From positions 1 to 64,000 of the forward strand of contig JAKSYS010000029.1 of the NCBI GenBank assembly GCA_022925895.1: DNA of 64,000 nt, in the 5' to 3' direction. Source of the stretch: Fragilaria crotonensis. Its lineage: Eukaryota; Bacillariophyta; Fragilariophyceae; Fragilariales; Fragilariaceae. The notes below the pieces were generated by a model. The model did no database searches. It saw only the letters and a program-made list of their open reading frames with translations, and was not told the origin of the DNA. Both the position numbers and the translations under genes were made by a program. Below, piece after piece: positions 55,764 to 64,000 of the stretch (position 1 is the first letter of the stretch; each line of letters begins with the position of its first letter).

Positions 55764-58700
55764 TTGGGACGGATGGCTGACCAAGGCATTCAGACCGTTT
55801 TGGTCAAGGCTGTCATGTTGATTCGCGCGGATCCTGTTTACGGGCCTCGCTTTACAAACTGTTGGCTTCCTGCAGCAACATGGGTGGACGTACTTCGCAA
55901 GACAGGGCACATTGATGCTTCAATCATCATAGACGTTCGAAAGTTCAACACAGCAATGTCACGGGCAGCTTTATTCGGATCTGTGATGTCGAGGTTCGAT
56001 GGTTCGAACTTGAGTGGTGTGTTCCGAGTTTCTTATCAACACCAACACTTTTATTTTGTCACCAAAGAAACGAGGCAGGTGATGTATCCAAGCCCCCTGA
56101 ACCAATCATGGAAGAAAAAGGTGTTGGAGATAGCAGCAAATGCCCTCGCAATCCCATCGACAAGATCAAGACCGAGTACTGTCGATTATGCAACAGTGCT
56201 TCATGAAAGTGTTGCTGGTGAGGACGATGCTGATGCATCTGAACAAGAGTCCCCCAATAAGCGTCAGAGGGTTGATGCTGTTGCCGCTGGTAATCCTGCA
56301 GTATGCTCTTACTGGCCCGAAAGTCCAGAAGCATATCAACTGTTCAAACCAAGAAGGGAATCCGTGAGTATTGAAAATACTACTGTCGATACAACCACTG
56401 GAACAACGGTGTACCTTGAGAGTCCCCAAGAGGCCGTAGAGCGTCGAATAATCTTACTGCAGTCTGTACATGAGAGTTCAGAGGGCTGGCGTGGCGTTGT
56501 GATGGGTGGAGATACTGAGAACTATTGTACCAAGACCGAAATATTTGAAATTCGACAGAGGTCAATTTTTCTGTGCTTGGCATATCAACTTGCTCTCGCA
56601 AATATGAATGCATGGACCTGGCATGATTGTTGCAAGGAGGCATGCAAAACTCTGAATAGGCTTGGGCTGAATCAGGCCACATTCTATAAGACTGTGGCCG
56701 AATGGAATATGGTCTTCCGAAAGTTCGAAAGCTTTCCCCACCCAAATGCCTACGTGTAGTGTGGAAAACGGCCCCTGCCGCGATTGCTTGAGATTTACCC
56801 CGATGCCAAGGATCAGATTGTGTCCTTTGGGATTAAAATCTAGCAACACTAACAATAGAGAGCCTTCACGACTTTATTGTTAGTACGGTGATACCGAGAC
56901 TGGCATTGCAGTGGCGGCAAGATGAGGAGGCTGCAGCGTTGGGGGTGGCGGTAGTAGTAGTGGTACTACTACTACTTCTAATAGTACTACATTGCACATC
57001 GACAGCTCCGAAGAAGAACTAGAAGTAGTAACTGCTGGTACAGAGACTCAAGAAGAAATGATGATTGAATTATTCCTTCGTGCATATGGACTTCAGTCTT
57101 TGAGCTTCACCACCGCATGGCGTTGGATGAGGCTTCTTGGTTTCTGTTATGATACTCGCAGGAAGAGTTTTATGTTGACGGACACGAGCGAGAGGACGTT
57201 GTGTCAAATCGAACACAATTCTGTGCAACCTATCTACAAGAGTTGGAACCGTATTGCAATCGGTGGGTTCAAATTTCTAAAAGTAAAGCTATGACTTTGC
57301 CAAATGTTGATGTCGAGATGGGACACTCGTACTTCGATATCATCAAGATGAGAACACATTGAATTTCACGTGGACTATTGGAATCGTTTTGGCGCCGAGG
57401 AACAGAAAGAATCAATCCATCACGTAGCATCAGAGTTTCTTCAAATGCACGGCCAATAATGATTATTGGGCAAGATGAAAGTGTCTTCGCGCAGTATTTG
57501 ATGGGTGCGAAGACTTGGGTTGGCCCGAATGGTCAGAGGCCTCTACTCCCGAAGTCAGAAGGAGATGGATTCATGTTGTCGGCGTTCGTATCTCGCGAGT
57601 TTGGCTTTGGGCGACAATTGACAGAGATGGAGTTAGAACAAATCAATCGAGAGCGAAGACCAAGTGGAGCAACTTACACCGATGTGCATGCTGCAATGGA
57701 AATCTTGGGCACACCCAACAAGGCTGCCCTCACCGAATCTCCTTTTGTTAAATACCTTTACATCGGAGTAAATAATGAAGGGTACTGGAACTCCTATCAC
57801 ATGAGTCTTCAATTCGAAGACGTCATCGACTGCTTGAAGGTTCTCTATCCAACATTTGACTTGGTCTTCATGTTCGATCACAGTCAAGGACATGCTCGTA
57901 AGCGCGAACATGCCCTCAGTGCTCAGCACATGTCCAAGTCCTATGGAGGGACACAAGCAGAATGAGAGATACGATCATTTTGGCAAACGAGGATTCCTCG
58001 GTCCAAACTTACCGTTGCTGGGCGTGGCTGATACTCAGTGCTTGATCTTCAAAGCCTCTGATTCGGGTCCATGGTACCTTACTCCTGATCAAAGGGAAGT
58101 CCAAAGGCATGATCGGCTGACGGGAAAGTTAAGGTTGTTGAAAGGTCAAAGAAGGTGCTTCTGGAAGCACTGAACGAGAGGTGTGACGCTCCAGCAGCAA
58201 CGAGGTTACACAAAGAAGAACTTCAAGACTTTGCGAGGAATAACAACATTGAGCTTTCGGATCGCAGGGAACAAATTGCTTCTGGATGGGAGGGACAGCC
58301 CAAAGGCCTACTTCAAGTTCTGGGAGAGCGAGGGCTAATTGAAAGAGACTTGTTAGACAAGTACACGCTTGATGGACGCAAAGATCACATCACAGGGATC
58401 GTTAACTTACAGTTCTTGCTTCGCCATATCATGGCAGAATGCACGGATTTCAAGCACGAGGAAACGGCTCTTCAACACCTAGGATCACAGCATGGCGTAA
58501 CAGTTCTGCTCACACCAAAGTTTCATGCAGAGCTTGCTGGGGAGGGTGTTGAATACAGTTGGGCACACGCCAAAGCATACTATCGACGAATGCCACTATC
58601 ACGAAAACGAGGTCGTGACAACTTCAAGCAGTTGGTGAGAGACTGCACGTGCCCAATCAATGTTCTAACGAAGGAAAGGATTGAGAAGTTTGCTTCGCGG

Positions 58701-58958
58701 GCACGAGCATATATATGTACGTACCATCATCTCCAACAGGAGCATCAGAAGCTTGCCACGGCTGCCGTGGCGAATCAAGATCTGAATGCAGTTGCTCAGA
58801 CCATGTCGGCTGTTGTTCCCAATCAACAACTCCTCTTCCCCCAAATCGAAAGACTGAAGAAAGCCTTAAAGAGTCACCGGTGTGTTCTCGACTTTGACAG
58901 TGGCTTCGTTCATTCCGAGTTGAGGATGAGTGCAAGGGTCAAAGGTGACTTATTGTGA
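55764..58958 (+). mobile_element. DDE-type DNA transposon, nearly full-length but broken transposase
   Basis: About 1060 codons in several frames. The N-terminal third (55764-56759) is continuous and ends with LGLNQATFYKTVAEWN, a helix-turn-helix-like part, then HPNAYV followed by a TAG where the family usually has Gln. Next come RPLPRLLEIYPDAKDQIVSFG, a HTH block near 57100-57160 (FTTAWRWMRLLGF), GQDESVFAQY near 57470 (presumed first Asp) and FMFDHSQGHARK near 57870 (second Asp). GFLGPNLPLLGV...GPWYLTPDQRE and GVEYSWAHAKAYYRR near 58550 (Glu) follow. The family is common in diatoms and fungi, probably IS630/Tc1-related by fold. There are about five interruptions: one nonsense codon, the rest one-base frame changes, some at homopolymers. 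Much younger than the copy at 4.3-5.6 kb. Ends not defined. Confidence 0.75.
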
Positions 58959-59700
58959 GAGCGATAATTGTATGGATTTATAAAAGATACGGATTGCAGA
59001 ATTATTCGGCGGAATTTTACTCTGGGATAATGTATGCGTCGTACGTTTTATACCAAGGCATACGCGAGGAGGGTTGAGGGTGAAACCAGCCATATTCGTA
59101 CCATCTGGAGACTAGAGTGCTCAAGGAGTACCACAGTAGATAACTGTACAGTACATGTGGGACGGATTCCACAACCACATCCCAATACACAACAATCTAA
59201 AATATATGTGTATGACAGAAATCATTATTTGTCATTTGTCTTAGACATGTATACATATGTCATATGTATGAACACACATGTACATACATATTGGTGCACA
59301 GTTTGTCATACTAGTATGCACAGTACATCAAACCCAGTTGGTACTCCAGTACAGGAGGTACTTGTAGTACAAAGCACCAGTAGTATTGCAAGGGACGGGT
59401 GCGACATGACAGGTTACAACCCAACGCTTAATTCTTTTTAACTGCTTGATCCTCACAAATTTCGGATATTGGACCACCCTCACTGAATTCAGTTTTTTCG
59501 ACTTAATTCAGTGTCATTTTTTAAAATAAGTGATCATTTGGGCTTCATGTTCTCGAGTTCTATGGCTCAGTACGATATGAAAGTACTAGTTGTGTGCAAT
59601 ACAGGTTATCAAGATGCACTTGTTTGAAGCGGTAGAAGTCGAGATATGATTAATAGAAGTTGGTCTCTGTACCGAATTTTTTTATCGTTAAAAAAATATC
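58959..59700. other. Spacer between two DNA transposons
   Basis: AT-rich with many TACATAT/GTAC-type words around 59140-59400. A 135-codon frame at 59034-59441 lacks any motif and consists largely of these simple words, so it is not called a gene. Presumably contains the right end of the DDE element and the left end of the piggyBac element. Confidence 0.35.
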
Positions 59701-61749
59701 ATGCCGAAAACTAAACGGTTACGCCATGGCGTCGGAGCCAAGATCACCGTCTACAAGAAGTTCCTTCACCCAAGGGCTGTCATTTCGAAAAGGTATCCAA
59801 ATGCATCAAAGAATGATGTGCTGGACAACCTCCTTGTCATTGGACAGGAGGAGAGAATGGTTTCCAGGCGTTTGCAGGTCTGTTTGACGATGCGACACGA
59901 CGATTTTGACGATGGTCAAATCCTGCATGCGGTCGCTCGATTTTGCAAGGTCACTCAAGAAGGACCCATTGAATCCTTATTCGATGTTATACCAACGAAC
60001 GATGTGGAAAACGACAGGAGTGTGGCTGTTGGGGGCAACGAGAACGACGAGCGTGAAATCCCGTCAGTCTTGAATGAAGACGTCTCGAGTTTTCGCGCAC
60101 AGGGATTTGCAGTTGACGACGATAATGAGCCTGCTCCGAAAACGTTCCAACTTCAAACGACACTGACACTGGTGATATATACCGACCCTGGGGAAGTGAA
60201 CCCTTAGATGCTAGAAGGGTGGCTGGCGTCAGGGATGTCCAGCCTTCCTTGGTAAGTGCTGATCCATCAATGCACACCGCGTTGGGTTTCTTCCTTCACT
60301 TTTTGCCGCAGGAGTTCTTCAAAACAACCATTCTCAAGCCACAAACGAAACACTTTCGGACCCTCTTACATGGGATGAGTTTCTGCGGTTCATGGCGATT
60401 CTGTTTCTCTTGGGAACGACTCAGGGAGTACAAAGACGTATGTTTGGGCAAACGACATGCCAGACATATTTGTGGTGCCCCGTTTCGTCTGCATGCTTAC
60501 ATGTCCAGGAGACGTTTTGAGGCGATCCTGAAGCATCTAAAGCTCACAACAACGCCTCCACCTGCATTCAAACATCCATTCCATCCTGTCAATGATATTA
60601 TTGATGCTTTCAACAAACACACGCAGGCTTGCTTCAGTCCGAGCTGGGTCTCTTGTTTGGATGAGTCCATGTCGGTCTGACGAACATGTGGACGTGCCCT
60701 GGCTGGGTCTTTGTTCCAAGAAACCCCATCCAAAGGGAATGAATATCATTCAATTTGTTGTGGCTTGAGTGGAATAATGTTTGCAATTGAGCTCGTGCAA
60801 GGTAAGGACCGACCGTCGCAAATTCCGAACGAAAAATATTCGGAACACGGTAAGACGACTGGTCTGCTTATGAGATTGACCGAGTCCATTCACCACTCAG
60901 GAAGAGTGGTGATCATGGACAGCGGTTTCTGTGTGCTGAAAGGACTGGTGCAGTTGGCTTCTGTCGGTGTCTACGCATCGGCAGTAATTAAAAGCGTCGT
61001 TACTGGCCGAAGTATATTGACGGCGCGGCGATCGACTCACATTTTGATTTGAAGGAGATCGGCACCACCGACAGCCTCCCAGGCACTTTGGACGGCATCA
61101 ACTTTAAAGTCTTCTGTATGAAGGAGGAAGACTACGTCATGAAATTGATGGCAACGTATGGAGCGCTGCGACCGATGGATGGAGGATTGACGCAACGAAG
61201 CGTGACTCGTCGAAGCGGCATTCGGGAAAATGTGAGTTTTGTTTACACCGAGCCCTTTTTAACCATTTCAAGTTCAGGCACCAAGTTGATGACCATAACA
61301 ATGCCAGACACTCTCAATATCATTGGAGGAGAGTATCAACACCAAGGATTGGAAGATACGAGTATTCACCTTTATCCTTGCTGTGGTCGAGGTGAATGCA
61401 CGACTCGCACACTCATACTTTTCTCAATCTGATACGCTTAGCCAACTGGAGTTCAGGCGATTACTTGCTAAGGAGTTGATGGAATTCTCGTTTGTTGTTA
61501 ATACAGGCACAAGAAAGAGGACGAGGCGGAGTATGGAGCCCGTGGCATCTGTTTGCGGCGTGAAACGGCTCCTGTCTACGCTGGAAGGGACTGGAACGCA
61601 ATGGCAGTTCCTCTCAACCAAATACCCGCAGCACATTTGCAAGACAGTCGGCTGCAAAATATAGAACCTATTGCAAGTGCATGATAGGTTTCTGGATGTG
61701 TCCTGCTTGTATTGGTATGCACATTGCACAAATAGCTGAAGCCTCGTGA
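59701..61749 (+). mobile_element. PiggyBac-type DNA transposon, broken transposase
   Basis: The ATG at 59701 opens MPKTKRLRHGVGAKITVYKKFLHPRAV. The DDE_Tnp_1_7 domain then runs in changing frames. MSRRRFEAILKHLKL lies near 60500, SCLDESMSV near 60655 (first Asp), then PKGNEYHSICC near 60735. VVIMDSGFCVLKGL near 60910 carries the second Asp, and KIRVFTFILAVVEVNARLAHSYF lies near 61345. The tail near 61640-61749 has YCKCMIGFWMCPACIGMHIA, the Cys/His-rich finger typical of piggyBac ends, finishing at TGA 61749. About five or six one-base frame changes separate otherwise well-conserved segments, so the copy is young or partly affected by assembly error. TTAA target sites and terminal repeats were not defined. 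Confidence 0.75.
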
Positions 61750-62055
61750 GCGACCGACGTAATTAAAATCAAAATTGAATTTTTTGCGACAGTTCTACAT
61801 TTAATAACTTTCTATCTATCAGAGCCTCTAAACTGCTTCCAGTTGCATTATTGTAGAGGATTGCATGATTGATTCACAGCTCTTTCCGATTCGTGCAACG
61901 ATGTTTTTTGATGAAGATAGAATTGAAAATGTGATCGACTGAATTAAGCGTTTTGGGTGATTTCTAAACCGATTTGGCAAAGAACTGTGACGAGCGCCGC
62001 ATCACATGGTAGCTCCACATTTGCACCCAAGGCGACGATTTCAATCCACACCCTC
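61750..62055. other. Spacer upstream of the membrane-protein gene
   Basis: AT-rich DNA with no recognisable gene or repeat. Frame-open sequence before ATG 62056 starts only with GTG and reads unlike protein. Confidence 0.4.
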
Positions 62056-63454
62056 ATGATGATTCGATTCCTTTTCATCTTTCTCCTTGTCAAGGGAGGG
62101 GTAGTCAGTGCTACTCTTCATGGCGATATCGTTCGCCATCCGAAGGAATCTGGATCAAAACGCTCAGCAGCCGCTGAGTTGATTATCGAAAACTTCGTTC
62201 AGCTTGATCATGGACTGAATGAGACATGGATGGCTAACGACCCACAAACTCCGGACGGCGATGAACATTCTACAATCGAAACGACATCAATATTTGCTGA
62301 CCTGCTTCTTCCTTCTGGCTCTACGAAATCGCAGGTCACCCTTGAGCGAGACAAAGGGGGGACTATGAAGAAGGTAGTGCCTGGAGAGGATACCAAGGGA
62401 AAACTACAGAGGCTGAAAGGAACCAAACAAGACAAACCGAAAAAGGTGAAGGGAGAGAAAACGAAAGACAAGAAGAAAGGTGTCCAGACAACTGCAAAAG
62501 CACCTTCCGTTTCACCGAGTCCCAGTCTTGGGCTGCCTTCGAGCACTCCGTCTCAAATTCCATCATCTTTACCAGGTAAGTTCTTGCTTCTTCCAGTTGG
62601 AATGTGACTCTGTTGCTTAGACCTAAGTGTTGACCTCAGCAGGTGAAAACAAAGAGGCCGACGACATGCACTCGAGTTTGCAAACCATCTCGTCAGTGGC
62701 TCGTTCAATCCCGGCATTTGAACTTGGTTACACCACAAGTAGACTCGACAATCCCGGGATCAAAGAGTATGACGAGCTCGTGGAAGTCACTCGCGTTTAT
62801 ATCAATGAGTCGCTGAGTGACGTTTTTGGAAGCGATATCGTCGGGTACGATGGCTCAGCGGTGGACTCTTACCGTGTCCAAGGGGAACACTCTGTTGAAT
62901 ACCATATCAGGAGTACCTGGACCGGGGAAGAGTCTCAGGTTCTGCCGACGTCCGATCTCGGCATAATTGTGACTAATCTTTTCAAAGACTCAACTTTGCA
63001 GTCCTATCTTGAGCGGTTGCGTACAAAGTTGCCATCGTCTAACGTCTTCAGCTCAACTACTGCAGTCACCTTGGAGCAGACTGGAGCAGAAACTGGTTCC
63101 AACAAAGACAGCTCGGCGTCCACCGAAGATGGCAGTCCCGGCAGCGATCCCGACGATAAGAGCGGAGCCTTGATAGGTATCTCGATTGCAGCGGGTGGCA
63201 TTCTTGCATGCCTTGTCATCCTCGCGATTTACTGCCGGCGACGCGGGCAAGTGGGCGATATTGGAAATGACGCGATCAAGCCAGATACTGCTGAAGTCAG
63301 CACTTTAGACACGAATCCCATGATGCTATCTGAAGTTTCGTTCCGTGTTCAGAGGAATAGTGCGAAAGACGATCTCGCAACGGAACCATTCGATCAGCAA
63401 TCAACCTTCGAACGCGACGGGAATTTCAGTGAAATCAGTCTGAACGAGATATAA
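62056..63454 (+). CDS. Type I single-pass membrane protein, function unknown
   Basis: Two exons, 62056-62575 and 62643-63454, with a 67-nt intron (GTAAGT...CAGCAG) that joins SSLPG to ENKEADD in frame. The start at ATG 62056 (or the next codon) gives a signal peptide MMIRFLFIFLLVKGGVVSA. A Lys-rich low-complexity stretch (GKLQRLKGTKQDKPKKVKGEKTKDKKKG) and a Ser/Pro linker follow. An extracellular region with a repeated acidic/hydrophobic pattern (YDELVEVTRVYINESLSDVFG) comes next. Near 63165-63225 one membrane helix (GALIGISIAAGGILACLVILAIYCRRR) precedes a cytoplasmic tail of about 75 residues. About 443 residues. Diatom genomes contain families of such Ser/Thr/Pro-rich surface proteins, but I recognise no named domain. 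No frame errors. Confidence 0.78.
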
Positions 63455-64000
63455 GTCAACTCGGAGTACTAAATTAGCTGATTAGGGGGGACGAGAAGCT
63501 GATTAAAACTAACTACAACGAAACGCTGGGGTCTATCACAGGTCCGTTTTTGTTAACGTTCTATGCATGTTCGTAGATGACAATCAGTTGCCATCGAGGG
63601 GTTCGACTTCTACGGTACCGGTACTTTCTGCGAATAAGACTTACCGCTGGAGTATCAGTAGACCACGGTCACCTGCTAGACATACCGGGAACATCATTGT
63701 CGTAAGTGGGGTATAACTTTCAAAGACTACAAGTCGGTAGAGGCATTTTTGAACGGTTCAAGTTAGTGATTGCTACTTCAAGTAGAAATGGAAACATATA
63801 CAAGATGTGTCTAACCCTGACGTATAACGGCAATAATTGTATATGTTTCCCCTGTACTCTACGGTAGTAATAGTACCCGGGCGGGCATATCACTAATTGC
63901 CGAGATCAGACTTTTTTGCACCATTCATCAAGATTGGCGGAATTTTTAGTCGCCCACATGTCTCGTGCGAAGGAAGATTCGTCGAGAACGCTTAAGTGAC
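63455..64000. other. 3' flank to window end
   Basis: No convincing frame or repeat. A short GTAC/CGGTAC patch occurs near 63610-63630. Confidence 0.4.

Noticed and set aside
59034-59441. 135-codon gene between transposons
   Set aside because: Composition is simple TACATAT/GTAC words, with no motif or conserved block.

Overview
The window looks like nuclear DNA of a diatom. GGPP synthase begins with a signal peptide ending in the diatom plastid-import motif ASAF, and similar motifs occur in two other proteins. Introns are few and short (64-143 nt, GTAAGT/GTGAGT...CAG). The long LTR element is a Ty1/Copia retrotransposon with the domain order common in diatoms. Transposase fragments belong to families widespread in diatoms (Harbinger, piggyBac, and a DDE family with an FDHSQGHA-type motif). 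Species cannot be named from the sequence.

Layout. 0-4 kb: a small secreted or plastid-type protein and a large CHAT-protease/STAND-like protein. 4.3-8 kb: decayed mobile DNA. 8.2-14.2 kb: mitochondrial processing peptidase alpha, a Tc1/mariner fossil, a methyltransferase with a Cys-rich tail, and the splicing factor CCDC12/Cwf18. 14.2-18.7 kb: gene-poor, with a Harbinger fossil. 18.8-29.2 kb: a class C (GABA-B-like) GPCR, a very large nuclear-type protein and a SET-domain protein. 29.7-34.5 kb: a membrane-anchored CRAL-TRIO protein and a secreted-type protein-L-isoaspartate methyltransferase. 36.9-40.6 kb: cysteinyl-tRNA synthetase and plastid GGPP synthase, converging. 41-62 kb: a mobile-element block holding a 1.07-kb foldback, a complete 11.9-kb Copia element with 5-bp target duplication, octamer minisatellites around a small inverted-repeat element, a DDE transposon and a piggyBac transposon. 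62-63.5 kb: a type I membrane protein.

The genes are unrelated housekeeping, signalling and organelle functions; no operon-like logic applies. Several spacers carry dense clusters of GTAC-containing words.

The most unusual structure is a pair of roughly 0.6-kb elements (36014-36584 and 54605-55199). They share 12-13-bp terminal inverted repeats (GGAAGGTCCGGC) and subterminal boxes at matched distances. Each has a central array of CTTAC boxes in its own version, CACTTAC in one and TTGCTTAC in the other. The second lies between two arrays of the octamer GTCCACCA.

A caution for users: at least five host genes carry one-base frame changes, mostly in homopolymer runs and mostly apparent deletions. 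This suggests residual assembly error rather than gene death.
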